64,000 bases of DNA from Rhizobium sp. N324 (GTDB taxonomy: Bacteria > Pseudomonadota > Alphaproteobacteria > Rhizobiales > Rhizobiaceae). Below the pieces are notes generated by a model. The model did not search any database, had not been told where the DNA came from, and saw only the letters and a program-made list of their open reading frames with translations. The DNA lies in NCBI RefSeq assembly GCF_001664485.1, contig NZ_CP013630.1:2979001-3043000 (forward strand), given 5' to 3'. Position numbers and translations under genes: made by a program. Of the stretch, positions 8,453 through 19,100 are shown one piece after another; positions within the stretch are counted from its first letter, which is position 1; each line of letters opens with the position of its first letter.

Positions 8453-9412
8453 TCAGTTCGCCGGCTGCGCGGGTGCTGTGGGAGCAGCCGCGCCGGGAAC
8501 TGCCGCAGCCGGATTTGTCGGCGCTTGCAGGGCGCCGGCGGCATTGTCGAAATAGCGGAAGAATTCCGTATTCGGCGACAACACCAGCGTCGTATCCTGC
8601 GACGAAAGCGCCGAGGAGTAGGCAGCCATCGAGCGATAGAACTCGAAGAAAGCCGGATCCTTGCTGAAGGCGTCGGCGAAGACGCGGTTGCGTTCCGCAT
8701 CACCTTGACCGCGCAGGATTTCCGCATCGCGCTGGGCGCCCGCGGTGAACTCGACGACCTGGCGGTCGGCGACGGCCCGGCGCCGCTGACCTTCTTCATT
8801 GCCCTCCGCGCGGATGCGCTCGGCTTCGGCCAGGCGTTCCGAGCGCATGGCGTTGTAGGTGTTGGGCGCAACCTCGGGCGAAAGGTCGGTGCGGCGGATG
8901 CGAACATCGTCGATATGCAGGCCGAGATTTTCGGCATCCGTGCGCAGGTCGTCCCGGATCTCCAGCATCATCGCGACACGTTCTTCCGAGAGTGCGGCAT
9001 TGTAGTCACGCAAGCCGTAGACGCGGCGAAGCGATGAATCGAGCTGCGCTCTCAGCCGCGCTTCCGCGGCCTCGCGATCGCCCGACACCGTTTCGCGGAA
9101 GCGGCGAACATCCGAGATATTGTAGATCACGAAGGCATCGACGTCGAAGGTCTGGCCGTCCTGAACCTGAACGCGGATATTGTCGAGATCGAGCCTCAGC
9201 GCCTGCTTTTCCACCAGTTGGACGCGGTCGGCATCCATGAACCCGAAGGGCAGCTTGAAATAGATGCCGGGTTCGGTCTTGACCGACTGGATCTGGCCGA
9301 AGCGGACGACGATCGCCTGCTCGCGTGCATTCACCACGAAGATCGACGAATAAAGCCCGACCAGCACGATGGCCAGGATGACGAGAATGATGGGAAGTCT
9401 GTTCGATGTCAT
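8453..9412 (-). CDS. hflC: HflC, SPFH-domain membrane protease regulator
   Basis: A 319-residue protein with one N-terminal transmembrane segment (residues ~7-28), then the SPFH/band 7 domain. Family landmarks include AREQAIVVRFG and the coiled-coil region rich in A/E/R (RLAEAERIRAEGNEEGQRRR). HflC pairs with HflK to form a large periplasmic cage around FtsH and modulates its proteolysis. The Ala/Pro-rich C-terminal tail is longer than in E. coli. It starts 4 bases after the hflK stop, showing a coupled operon, and is followed by a strong terminator. Confidence 0.96.
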   Translation of the reverse strand: MTSNRLPIILVILAIVLVGLYSSIFVVNAREQAIVVRFGQIQSVKTEPGIYFKLPFGFMDADRVQLVEKQALRLDLDNIRVQVQDGQTFDVDAFVIYNISDVRRFRETVSGDREAAEARLRAQLDSSLRRVYGLRDYNAALSEERVAMMLEIRDDLRTDAENLGLHIDDVRIRRTDLSPEVAPNTYNAMRSERLAEAERIRAEGNEEGQRRRAVADRQVVEFTAGAQRDAEILRGQGDAERNRVFADAFSKDPAFFEFYRSMAAYSSALSSQDTTLVLSPNTEFFRYFDNAAGALQAPTNPAAAVPGAAAPTAPAQPAN

Positions 9413-9415
9413 GGT

Positions 9416-10501
9416 TCAACCTCCCTGCTGCGCCGGCTTGCCGATCTCGTTGAGCGGCAGATAGGGCAACACACCCTGCTTCTCGTCGATGATGACCTTC
9501 TTCGAATTCTTCAGCACCTGTTCCATCGTTTCGATGAACAGCCGCTTGCGGGTCACTTCGGGAGCCTTCGAATATTCGTCGTTGATCGCGGTGAAACGCT
9601 GGGCCTCACCTTCCGCCTCCTTGACGACACGGTTCTTGTAGGCCGCCGCATCTTCACGGATTCGTGCCGCATCGCCTCGCGCCTGGCCGAGCTTCTGGTT
9701 CGTGTAGCGGTTGGCATCTTCGATCGTGCTGTCGCGGTCACGGCCGGCACGCTGCACTTCTTCGAAGGCATCGGCGACTTCGCGCGGTGGCGCCACGTTC
9801 TGGATCGTCACGCCGGTCACGGTCACGCCCGCGCCATAGCGGTTCATCGTATCCTGCACGATATTGAGCACATCCACTTCGATCGGCTGACGATTGCTGC
9901 GGAAGGCGTCCTGTGCCGGACGGCGCCCGACGATTTCGCGCATGGCGCTGTCGGAAACCTGCTGCAGGGTCTCTGCCGGATTTTCGACGTTGAAGAGATA
10001 GGCCTTGGGATCGCTGACGGTATAGAACACGGCGAACTGCACATTGATGACGCTCTTGTCGCTGGAGAGCATCAGCCCGTTCGAGGACGATGCAGAGGTC
10101 GCGCCGATATTCAGCTGTTGCACGGTCACCTTGACCGTCTCGACGGATTCCATCGGCCAGAAATGGAAATGCAGGCCGGGCATCGAAATCTCTTCCTTCG
10201 GCTTGCCGAAGCGCAGCTCGACGCCGCGTTCGTCCGGCTGCACCACGTAGACGCACTGGATCAGCCAGAAAACCGCAACGACCGCCGCGACGATCACCGC
10301 CACGCCGCCGTTGAAACCGCCGGGAACGATGTTGCGCAGCTGGTCCTGACCGCGCCGGATGATATCTTCCAGATCGGGCGGTCCGCCCTTGCCGCTGCCA
10401 CCGCCCCGCGGGCGGTTCGGCCCCTGGCCCCATGGTCCCTGATTATTACCGCCGCCGCCGCCCCAAGGGCCGCCGCCGCCATTCTGATTGCTCCAGGGCA
10501 T
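9416..10501 (-). CDS. hflK: HflK, SPFH-domain membrane protease regulator
   Basis: About 361 residues. A glycine-rich N-terminus (MPWSNQNGGGGPWGGGGG) is followed by a single membrane segment near residues 65-87 and the SPFH domain (YVVQPDERGVELRFGK), then a charged coiled coil. ATG 10501 is chosen because the Gly-rich start is standard for HflK; the upstream in-frame extension is not. It partners HflC to control FtsH. The region 10502-10650 between it and folA is AT-richer and must hold its promoter; nothing else is visible there. Confidence 0.96.
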   Translation of the reverse strand: MPWSNQNGGGGPWGGGGGNNQGPWGQGPNRPRGGGSGKGGPPDLEDIIRRGQDQLRNIVPGGFNGGVAVIVAAVVAVFWLIQCVYVVQPDERGVELRFGKPKEEISMPGLHFHFWPMESVETVKVTVQQLNIGATSASSSNGLMLSSDKSVINVQFAVFYTVSDPKAYLFNVENPAETLQQVSDSAMREIVGRRPAQDAFRSNRQPIEVDVLNIVQDTMNRYGAGVTVTGVTIQNVAPPREVADAFEEVQRAGRDRDSTIEDANRYTNQKLGQARGDAARIREDAAAYKNRVVKEAEGEAQRFTAINDEYSKAPEVTRKRLFIETMEQVLKNSKKVIIDEKQGVLPYLPLNEIGKPAQQGG

Positions 10502-10650
10502 CAAAACCTCGTTGTTCGTTAAGTCTTCCACGCATCCGGAACCGTGGGGGCTGACCGGTGGATGCGTTGGTGACCGTTATAGGTATCGCCGCATCGGCTT
10601 TCAACGCAACGTGAGAAACTTGGTCAATTTAATTGGAAAATAGTTCATTT

Positions 10651-11169
10651 TCAGCCGTGGCGGCGCTCATAGACGACGTAGCGCGTGGCATAACCGTCCT
10701 TCTCGCCGGCCGGAACCGCGAGTGTTTCCCCTGCCCGCCAGATCTCGGGATCGATCGCAGGGAACGATGCATCTCCATCGAGATCGGCCTCGACATGCGT
10801 GATGCACATCCGATCGGCCAGACCGATCGCCTGGGCATAGACCTGCCCGCCGCCGATAATGCAGATCTCGTCGACACCAGTTTCACGCGCCAACCTGTCG
10901 GCCGCCGTCATCGCCTCCGGCAGCGAATGCGCCATGGAGACATCGGGATGATCTATCGCCGCCTGCCTGGAGATGACGACGTTCGGCCGCCCCGGCAGCG
11001 GCTTTCCGATCGATTCATAGGTCTTGCGGCCCATGACCACAGGCTTGCCCAATGTCAACGCCTTAAAGCGCTTAAGATCGCTCGACAGCCGCCAGGGCAT
11101 GTCGCCGTCGCGGCCGATAATACCGTTTCGGGCAACGGCTGCGATAATGGTCCTGCGGATATCAGCCAT
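10651..11169 (-). CDS. folA: Dihydrofolate reductase
   Basis: A 172-residue enzyme that reduces dihydrofolate to tetrahydrofolate with NADPH. Landmarks are GIIGRDGDMPWRLSSDLKRF (catalytic acid in SSDL), the nucleotide-binding PVVMGRKTYESIG and GRPNVVISR segments, and the late IIGGGQVYAQA motif. The ATG at 11169 lies 13 bases beyond the thyA stop, the usual thyA-folA operon of rhizobia. Because thyA is severed upstream, folA has lost its normal operon promoter. It must now rely on an internal promoter or on readthrough from the recombinase operon. Confidence 0.97.
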   Translation of the reverse strand: MADIRRTIIAAVARNGIIGRDGDMPWRLSSDLKRFKALTLGKPVVMGRKTYESIGKPLPGRPNVVISRQAAIDHPDVSMAHSLPEAMTAADRLARETGVDEICIIGGGQVYAQAIGLADRMCITHVEADLDGDASFPAIDPEIWRAGETLAVPAGEKDGYATRYVVYERRHG

Positions 11170-11182
11170 GGAATGTCCCGGA

Positions 11183-11473
11183 TCAGACGGCGATCGGCGC
11201 CTTGATGCTGGCATCGGCCTCGTAGCCGATCAGCTCGAAATCGTCGAAGGTGAAGCCGAAGATATCCTTCGCATCAGGCTTGATGCGCATGAAGGGCAGC
11301 GGCTTCGGCCGGCGCGCCAGCTGCAGCTTCGCCTGGTCGAAATGGTTGTGATAAAGATGGGCATCGCCAAGCGTATGAACGAAATCGCCGGGCTTCAACC
11401 CCGTCACCTGAGCCACCATCATCGTCAAAAGCGCGTAGGAAGCGATGTTGAACGGCTTTCCGGCATTCCACAT
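11183..11473 (-). pseudogene. thyA: thyA, 3' remnant (last ~90 codons of thymidylate synthase)
   Basis: From [10 protein letters not shown] to the conserved end IKAPIAV the protein matches the C-terminal third of thymidylate synthase, including [19 protein letters not shown] (dUMP-binding). The N-terminal two thirds, with the catalytic cysteine region, are missing. Before the homology the sequence reads MWNAGK in place of the expected ..FLGV. An in-frame TAA lies two codons further upstream (11477-11479). The break therefore lies at about codon 170 of a 264-codon gene and coincides with the end of an integrated element. This fragment alone cannot be an active enzyme. Confidence 0.93.
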
Positions 11474-11504
11474 TTTTTATCACCTTTTTTTATCAATCTA
11501 GGCA
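11440..11504. other. Left junction (att site) of the integrated island in thyA
   Basis: The thyA homology stops near 11460. It is followed by two direct copies of a T-tract box, TTTTTTATCA (11473-11482) and TTTTTTTATCA (11485-11495), which are absent from coding thyA. The shared bases around AGKPFN versus the expected LGVPFN suggest an imperfect core repeat. The partner site is not in the window. The region 11505-11770 holds no gene that I can support. Confidence 0.6.
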
Positions 11505-11770
11505 ACATCTCGAAAAATGAAGGGTGATGCGAACCAGGCCGAAGCAAGCATGAACCATTGCTAGAGCAGCTTTGGACTGGATCTAGGCAATCGCCTTGAA
11601 AAAGGCGACAGACGCGAACAGAGCTCGGGCTTGTAGGCCAGCGCCCTTTGAATAGCAAGATTCTTTGCGCGATACGTTGATTCGTCAGTGGCCGACACAA
11701 TCCAAAACTTCGGCCGATAGGGCAGCTACGCCTGGGGTGCGCATGCGGAGATAGTAGGCGGCGCTACGAC

Positions 11771-13477
11771 TTACACGAGGACGGCAAGCCGAGCTTCAGC
11801 GGACGCTCTGTCTCCTCGATCGATATCCCGAAGTAGCTGCCTCTTCTCTTCCGACTTTGTTAGCCGTCTGTTTGTCGTCTCCAGATGAAGCTCTTTCTGA
11901 CGAATTTCTCCATCGAGTTCCTGCGACTTGAACTCTTTGCCCCGCCTCAAACGACGGTCGAGCTCTCGTCCGATATAAGGTTTCAACCCCTCTGGCGAGA
12001 GGTGGTTGGTATCCTTATGTACGCGGGTGACCAGCGTTTCGATGAAACTCGAGTTCGGGCTCAGTCCTTGTATTGTCGAGCCGTAGGCGTCGAGCGCGAC
12101 GCAAATCTTCTTCGTTACATAAGTTGCACGGAACCGATGGTAGCTGCAGTCAAATATCCCAGCTTTACGGAAACACTCGATGGATATCTTCGTAAGGCTG
12201 TCGCCTTGAAGAACTTCGCCAGTCTTTTGCGAAAGAAAGACAAACTGGCTCGGCGGTCGTCCCTTCTTCAAATTTACCTCGACGATCGCAGCGCGCTCGA
12301 CGTCGACGTAGTCTAGGGTGACATCCAGAAGGAACAGGTCGGGATAGATCGTGTGCCAAGTCCCCCCTTTTGTGAAGATTTTGATACCCCATCTGCTGCC
12401 CCTTGATCGGAGCTCGTCGAGCTGCTCGCGAGTCGGAAGATCAGTGAGGCGAACGCCGAGGACCGATGCTCGCCTCGCGCCAGTGTACTCACCCCATAGA
12501 AACAATAAGGTATCGCGGGTCGCATGACGGTGCGACGCGGCTACACGATGAACATTACGGATTCCCGGTTCGTCGGGCGTGCCGCGATCCGCAGCGTTGC
12601 CACGCTTATCGCGTAGCGTGACAATCGATACCCACTGTCGGATCCGCCGACCGCTTGGCATTACGCCATAGTGCACCCGACCTGTGACAGGTGGTCTCTG
12701 CCTTTGGCTCTGCGCTTGATCTAACTCGACCACACCACGGATACGCCCAGTTTTCTCAGCCCAAGTGAGAAAGCGAAAAATTACGGAAAGATAGTTGTTG
12801 AAGGTCCTTGCCCATATGTTCCGCCCTTCGTCATTCAAGATCGCGGCGTCAACATGTCGAATCGAACTGCGATAGTTGCGAAGGCGGCCGTCGGTGAGAT
12901 GCCTCAGCTGCCATCCCTTCTTTCGGCAGTGCCGAAGAAATCGTCTGAGGATGCTCGCGTCCCTTTTCGCCGTCAGTAAGCTTACCCCGTCCTTCACTAC
13001 GCGATCTCGTAGAAAGTCGGAGGCATCCTCGTCGATCCTATCACCCCACAAAAGGACGGGTATAGTGTAGGTTTCACCGTCGAATTCGAAAGTTACGAAT
13101 TCGATCTCGCCAGTGTCTAGCCGGTCGAGACGAGCTTTCGTTTCCACGAGGTCAATAACATTCGACTGTGGACCGTCTAGCCCCTTCTCTATGTCGGCAA
13201 CCCGGACTTGGTGGCTGACAAAAAGCTCCGACGCCAACTCGTCAAACTCGGCGGTGATCCTCCGGAGCGCAGTGTTCTGTCTAAGCGCCGACCGACCAAC
13301 CCCCAGCAAGTCTGCCAGCCAGCCGCGTTTGACCCCCTTCTCATCTGCTTCGAGTCTGCCGGAGGCTCTGGCAGCATCCAAGGCTTCCTGTCCACGACGA
13401 CCGTGCGCAACCGCTTTGTCCCGATTGGACAAACCACGAAGATCGCCCCAGATATCATCAAGGTTTTCCAGCTTCAT
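11771..13477 (-). CDS. Tyrosine recombinase, last gene of the four-gene module
   Basis: A 568-residue site-specific recombinase. The N-terminal half contains helical DNA-binding-like segments (LLGVGRSALRQ near residue 57). The C-terminal half has the catalytic signature: box I arginine in GARRASVLG (R335/336), a beta-strand lysine region around KGGTWHTIYP (370-379), HxxR in YHRFRATYV (H447, R450) and a candidate nucleophile Y501 in LKPYIGRE. A lysine- and glutamate-rich coiled coil ends the protein. Its start overlaps the preceding gene by 4 bases, showing translational coupling. It is the gene nearest the thyA junction. The recombinase call is strong; its individual role in the trio is unknown. 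Confidence 0.85.
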   Translation of the reverse strand: MKLENLDDIWGDLRGLSNRDKAVAHGRRGQEALDAARASGRLEADEKGVKRGWLADLLGVGRSALRQNTALRRITAEFDELASELFVSHQVRVADIEKGLDGPQSNVIDLVETKARLDRLDTGEIEFVTFEFDGETYTIPVLLWGDRIDEDASDFLRDRVVKDGVSLLTAKRDASILRRFLRHCRKKGWQLRHLTDGRLRNYRSSIRHVDAAILNDEGRNIWARTFNNYLSVIFRFLTWAEKTGRIRGVVELDQAQSQRQRPPVTGRVHYGVMPSGRRIRQWVSIVTLRDKRGNAADRGTPDEPGIRNVHRVAASHRHATRDTLLFLWGEYTGARRASVLGVRLTDLPTREQLDELRSRGSRWGIKIFTKGGTWHTIYPDLFLLDVTLDYVDVERAAIVEVNLKKGRPPSQFVFLSQKTGEVLQGDSLTKISIECFRKAGIFDCSYHRFRATYVTKKICVALDAYGSTIQGLSPNSSFIETLVTRVHKDTNHLSPEGLKPYIGRELDRRLRRGKEFKSQELDGEIRQKELHLETTNRRLTKSEEKRQLLRDIDRGDRASAEARLAVLV

Positions 13478-14097
13478 TCGACTAACCGCAGATATGGCGT
13501 TTTGCCCCGTCGCTTTCTTCCTGGCCTGTCCTGGCGCGGGCTAGACCGCGGCTCAGCTCGAGCGTTGTGTCCAGGGGCCTCTTCGGTCAGCGCCCGTAGT
13601 CGCTTCAGTTCCGCTACTGCGCTGTCGCGTTCGTCTTCGACTTTGCGCAACCGCTCGATCTCGCGGCTCATTGCCTTGGCGTCCTCGGCCTCGAGCCGCG
13701 CCTTCGACCATTGAGCGAGATAATCGCGCCTTGCGATCCGTTCTTGCATCTCCTCAGGCGTCAACACAGGCGTCGTTTTCGGCTTCTCTGTCCGCTGTTC
13801 CTGGGTAGGTCGCCGTTTGTTTATCGACTCTAAAAGCCTTTTGATCTCAGAGACCAGCCCTCCGCATGTGGGATGCGTCCTCGTGAGAATGTTTGTGTTG
13901 GTCACTGGAAACACACCGACCTGCGGCATCAGAAAATCTCGCGTGCCATCCAGCGTCTTAGGAAACGTCGTCCAGTCCTCGACCGTCGCCTTGCCTTCGT
14001 CGACCGCCGTGAGATAATCTCGCAACCGCTTCACACGTTCTTCGTTAGTGGGGAGCTTCTTTCGAGCACGGTTCTCTTTATCGCTCATTTGAGACAT
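13474..14097 (-). CDS. Small coiled-coil protein of the recombinase module
   Basis: A 207-residue, highly charged protein with no enzymatic motif. Residues ~120-170 (QWSKARLEAEDAKAMSREI onward) form a predicted coiled coil, and the C-terminus is basic (RPGRKRRGK), suggesting DNA or protein binding. It overlaps the upstream recombinase by 20 bases and the downstream one by 4 bases, so it is an integral part of the operon. By position and size it could be the small accessory protein of GInt elements, but I cannot confirm homology from the sequence. Confidence 0.75.
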   Translation of the reverse strand: MSQMSDKENRARKKLPTNEERVKRLRDYLTAVDEGKATVEDWTTFPKTLDGTRDFLMPQVGVFPVTNTNILTRTHPTCGGLVSEIKRLLESINKRRPTQEQRTEKPKTTPVLTPEEMQERIARRDYLAQWSKARLEAEDAKAMSREIERLRKVEDERDSAVAELKRLRALTEEAPGHNARAEPRSSPRQDRPGRKRRGKTPYLRLVE

Positions 14098-16105
14098 CCT
14101 CCAATTGCAATGCCGGTCGGGGCTCGAGCTTTCCTCGGAACGCTAGAAACTTCATGGTCCGCTCGTCCTGAAGTTCTTGAAACAATGTTCCCTCGAGTAG
14201 CGCCGGGACCGGCTCGCCGCGTAACTTGATAACCTCGTCCATCACTGCCCTTGTCTTGCGGGCAGACAAGCAGAATGGACAACCAGACCCACAGACCTCC
14301 GGTGCTGCATGGGTAAGGTCAGGTCCTTGCCCTTCTTTGCCGCTCAGTCGGCGGCAGAACTCCCTCGGCGCTCTTCCCGAATAGTTCCAATGAAAACAAA
14401 TACCCCAGTCTTGCATGATGACCATAACACCATGATTTTTGAACAACTGGGCGACGGCGGACGCCACGTTTCTCATCGTTACGACTTTGAGGTTGTCTTT
14501 GATGACCGCTTTGATCTTTTCGCCGAGCCTTAGGATCGTGAGCGCGGGCGTCCCGCCATAATTCTCTTGTCCTTCAAGAACGCTTTCGACGACGTTCTGG
14601 ACGTACCGCCACTCCTCTTCGTCCCAAAGGGCTGCAACATCCGGGTCAAGCGCGGTGTATCGACGGGTGACGGATATATTTTCCTGGTCGAGCATGTTAG
14701 CCACGCCCTCGATGGAACTCTCGTATTTCCAATAGTACAAGGTAGGCGAAAACCGTCGGAACTGACGAAGTTGCCAGTGCCAGCGCTCCCATTCCGAAGT
14801 TTTGCTTCGGAATTTTGGTAACTTGTAAACGGACGCAAGGTGGTTGGCTCCGCTGTTGGTAAAGTTAACCAACTCTGCCCGGCGATCGTGCACATTCGAG
14901 AACTGAAACATCCGCGGAGAGGCGTCTGGAGGAAGGTACGTCATCACCGCTTCAAGCTGCTGCACAGTGAAAACGACAGCTTCGACTGCCGGCATCAAGC
15001 GGACGTCCGGACGCCTTTTTTTCAGCCTTGGCACCTTGATCCACCATTGCCCCGACGGATCTTTGTACAAGCAATCTTTTTCGAGCATGCGGATTTGCGC
15101 GGGACGCACCGGCAGGTGTGCGAGAAGAAGCCCGAAGCTATTCTTCAGCAACAATCTCATTTTCGCGTTGATTGCTCCTGCGAGTTCGCGACTGACGGAT
15201 GCGCTGGCAGCTAGACGCTCCTTATATTCCTTAACTACCGAAGGACCGTCGATAGCCACGGCGCGCCCAAAGTGGTGAGCAAACTCGAATACCAGACGCG
15301 GGGGAGGAATGGGCGTGTGTTGAATTTGATCAGTCTTGCGGTCAGCCTCCTCCTCGGGAGCAACGGAGATGGGGTCGACCTCAATGCTGCGTGCATCCAT
15401 ATGGAAGCGCAGTGCATACATATGGTCGCAGACAATGAAGGAGCGATCATAAGCGCTGCGAGTTGGTTTCCTAGTTGGCGACGCTTTGGGGACCGCCTCT
15501 TCATTTGCCCACCTGCGGGTGTGTTGCAAAAACGTCTGTTTTACAGATTTGTTTCTCCAGCCATCTTTCAAGTTCAGCTCTCTGCAAATCAACCTCAGGC
15601 TTGCATGGCCATCTACATCAAGCCAATTAGCCGGCAACTCGGCGAGCTGAGCGTATTCGCTCAACTTCGCGTCCAGATAAGCTGCGAATCCGAGCAGCCC
15701 CTCCGCCCCTTCGATGGCCTTCCGCAATACTGCATGGAGGTCCCTGGGCAGTAGACGCGAAAGGTCATAGATCCCGATTCGAGCGACAGCCGACAGAATG
15801 TGGAGCATGTTGTCGATCCATTTTTTGTGGCTCAATGGCCCCAGATCGGCAATGTCGGACTGCCGGACCCAAAAGGCGGCTTCCTTCGCGGTGCGGTAAA
15901 GGCTGGGCGTGTCTTTCAGCTTGCGATTCGGCGTGAGCATGTAGTCGAAATCGGCGAAGACTGCTTTTCCCGTGGCCCGGTCTACGCCCAAAGGCCATTG
16001 GTCCATCGAGTACGGGGTTTCGCCAAGCCATTCGGCCTTTCGTTCCGCGTCGCGCGGCCCGTTGGGCGACAGAATTGAACTCCCGGAACCGGATATCTTG
16101 TCCAT
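14078..16105 (-). CDS. Large tyrosine recombinase with C-terminal cysteine cluster
   Basis: A 675-residue protein. Recombinase signatures are VRPAQIRML (R334), the lysine-rich PRLKKRRPD (357-366), a box II motif HWQLRQFRR (H443, R447) and the nucleophile in TRRYTALDP (Y483). These fit the R-K-H-R-Y pattern of tyrosine recombinases. Unusually, about 190 residues follow the nucleophile and carry a CGSGCPFC cluster (C605, C609, C612) that could bind zinc. It is separated by 3 bases from the upstream 1,094-residue gene. Function: strand exchange for island integration or excision, by inference. Confidence 0.85.
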   Translation of the reverse strand: MDKISGSGSSILSPNGPRDAERKAEWLGETPYSMDQWPLGVDRATGKAVFADFDYMLTPNRKLKDTPSLYRTAKEAAFWVRQSDIADLGPLSHKKWIDNMLHILSAVARIGIYDLSRLLPRDLHAVLRKAIEGAEGLLGFAAYLDAKLSEYAQLAELPANWLDVDGHASLRLICRELNLKDGWRNKSVKQTFLQHTRRWANEEAVPKASPTRKPTRSAYDRSFIVCDHMYALRFHMDARSIEVDPISVAPEEEADRKTDQIQHTPIPPPRLVFEFAHHFGRAVAIDGPSVVKEYKERLAASASVSRELAGAINAKMRLLLKNSFGLLLAHLPVRPAQIRMLEKDCLYKDPSGQWWIKVPRLKKRRPDVRLMPAVEAVVFTVQQLEAVMTYLPPDASPRMFQFSNVHDRRAELVNFTNSGANHLASVYKLPKFRSKTSEWERWHWQLRQFRRFSPTLYYWKYESSIEGVANMLDQENISVTRRYTALDPDVAALWDEEEWRYVQNVVESVLEGQENYGGTPALTILRLGEKIKAVIKDNLKVVTMRNVASAVAQLFKNHGVMVIMQDWGICFHWNYSGRAPREFCRRLSGKEGQGPDLTHAAPEVCGSGCPFCLSARKTRAVMDEVIKLRGEPVPALLEGTLFQELQDERTMKFLAFRGKLEPRPALQLEDVSNER

Positions 16106-16108
16106 GAG

Positions 16109-19100
16109 TCACCATGGCCTGAGAGCGGGAACGGAAGGATCGGCCCAGATTTGTTTCCGGAGGATCGTGGCTTCGTCCCAGATGTCGATGTTTTGCCCGC
16201 GCGTCATGAGCTCTTCGATGCTCTCGATCAACTTGAGTCTTGGCAGCCAAACTTCCATCCATCGCTCTGGTCGAGTTCGAGAGAACTCGTCTTCGGCGCT
16301 CCTCAGGCCGATCCCCCAGGCTTGCACCAGCGCCGTTTGGACCGGGTCAGCTACGAACATCAATTGTGGACAATTGCGCTCGCAGTCTTGCTGGGTGCAC
16401 AAGGTGCCGGCCGAACCTGGCCTGCCAAGCCTGTCGCCGCACAGGGTGCCGAAACCCGTACGCCTCATCCTCCCGCTTCGACGGCGCTCGGCCAGAGCTT
16501 CGTCGGAAATCCCCAAGGCGTTGGCCAATTCGTTATCGTCATGGACGATGATCGTCTGTGCGTCCGTTAGGTACGACCGTGTCACTTTATCGCGGATAAG
16601 AGTCTCCGGAGGTCGGGAATGGTAGTCCCTCCAAGATACGTCCTCGGTGTGTTGACCGAGCGCACGGCTGACGTTGATGATACCCTTGTCCAACAAACCT
16701 TGAAGCAGCAAGCGAGAGGTTCGGAACATAGATGGGACGATGTTCATTCCGGCGAGTATCGGTTTCGTCTGACAAATCTCTCGGATGTGGTCGCGTGCAG
16801 CCCATTCGGAAAGAGCTCTAATGCGCCCATGGTGGCACATGAGGAAGAGACGATTAGACCACGATGAGGAGCCGCGGAGATGGTGGGTCGCCGCCTTCAT
16901 CCAGTCGAGCATCTGGATCTCGCGACCGTTCGCCGGAAGGTCGATGTGGATCACTTTGGGCGCGCCACCCTTCCTCTTGACGCCTACAATCTCGGCTATT
17001 TGATCGTCTACCGACCGGGTGAAATCGGTCGGAAGCTCGCGACCTACCGCGGTGTTCGGCCCCTTAGAGGCGAGACAAGCCAGCACCGCGGCAGACGAAC
17101 AATCGACGTGCGGCACGAGGTATGCCTGCAACTGCGACCGGGGGCCATAAAGCTTGGCCAATTGCTTCGCGACGCGCCGGTTCTTCCAGTCAGATGCGAT
17201 CGATCCGTTGTATTTCTTCATGATAAAAAGGTATCGGGCCAGTCCGGTTTCCGAGAACTCCTCCGGGAGTATAGTATCCAGATGTGGCGAGGCGTGCCCC
17301 CTCAAGAATATGTCTTCCAACCGTTCGTCTTCCCCCTCCTGACGTTCGATATTCGCAATCAGCCGCTGTCCGTAATCGAAATGGTCGCGCCACTTGCAAA
17401 AGCTCTCCCAGCCTGCCTCGGATGCCGCGTCCAAGCGCTGGCGAAGCACGACTTTTACAGCTTCGTCCGGATCGTTTCTCAGACTTTCATCAGCCTGTAC
17501 CTGGCGAGCGATAGCCGACACGAACTCCGGTACTTCTTTCGCCCCCAGACCGACGTCGACGCTGAGTACGACGGACTCCAAAAGCTCGATATAGCGTTCG
17601 ACGGAGTTCGTTGTGACGGGGGCTGCGCTTTTTCCCAACTTCGGCGCTTCGACGACGGTTCGCAATTGGGTCGTCTCTACCCTTGCAAGCTTTTTGAGTG
17701 GCCGCACACCGGACGGCATGAGATCGCATGATTTCAGCAACTTGATCAGATGGTTGGCCAAGCCCACGAATGAGTTGGTCATGACACGCGTTTTTTCCGC
17801 CACCGACGTTGCGCGCAATGACGCCAGTAGCCTTGTCCAAGCGTATTCGCTGCCTCTCGCTAGCGAGCCATCCGACTGGTACAGGCTATGTGCGATCGGT
17901 GACGCAGTCTCGAATACAGAGAGGGCGACGCCATAAACCTCGAACGCCCGCCTGAACGACATTTCGGCTAGCGTCTCAAGGAAAGTCTCGCTTAAAGAAA
18001 TAGATACGGCTTCCGGAAACCCGAGGGCTGTGATTCGCGCGAATTCGAACGGCGTACCCTCATGGACAAAGTTGCCCGGCTTCGAAAGAAACTCCCCCAT
18101 TATCCTCTTGTCTGCAGTCTCCAGGATGGTCTTGAGGGCGGTCCTGCCAAGAGAGGATCCGGCGATACCGGCCGCAGCAGCAGCCGCTCTCCTGCTGATT
18201 TTGCCGCGAAAGAGCTTTACGCACTCGCCGTTTACGTAGTCCCGCAGGCGGGCCTCTTCTTCCGCGTTCGGCACTTCTCTCTCTGCGGTCCGACGCGAGT
18301 TCGGCAACCCTTGAATGCCTTTGGCCTTCTTACCGTACTCGAGGAGCAGTTCTGATATCTCCTTCGACGTTTTGATGTCTCTCAAGCTCACCCCAAACGC
18401 GGAGGCGAGCTGCTGTCGGCAAACTTCTCCGTTGACGACCTGGAGCGTCCGGTTGGCAAGGCTTTCCTTCAACCACTCCCGTACCTCCTCCGTCTTCGTG
18501 CCGATGGTGCCCCGAAGTTTGCTGAGCTCCACATCGAACTTGGCTAGGATATCCTTCTGAGCCCTCACCGACGAGACTGCGCAGTTCAGCTCGCCCGCGT
18601 AGTGTCGCCGAGAAACCTGGTTTTTGTTCTTCATCGAAACGAGCGTACCAGAGTTAAGGTCTCGAAGAAGTCGCTCGGAAAGGCGCGCTCGCAATCGAAC
18701 CGTCTCCTCCGTCTTTATGCGGTTTTCCTCATAAGAACGGCCCGCATTTGCAAGGTGTTGCCGAACCTTGAGAGGATCGGGCTTGTAACCGTCAACAGAG
18801 ATGCGGTCCGACCAGCGCTGAAGCGGTGCTTCAAGCTCTGGCATCCTTTTGTGCGTGGGGATGCCGAACGCATTGTAAACCTGCCGCCTACTCGCTTTTC
18901 CCCGAAAGACGTCCAGACTGCGCTCGGCGAACCGTTGGGAAAACCACGCCTCGATCTCGTCCGCCCTTTGTGCAAGAGGTGGAGATTGTGCGGGTTGAGA
19001 CAGATGGCGCTCGAGACTCGTGAACACCAGACCATATCGATCGGACGACCTGCGCGCACTGCGAAACAAACACAGGTATCGGCTGCGAAGGATGCCTCCG

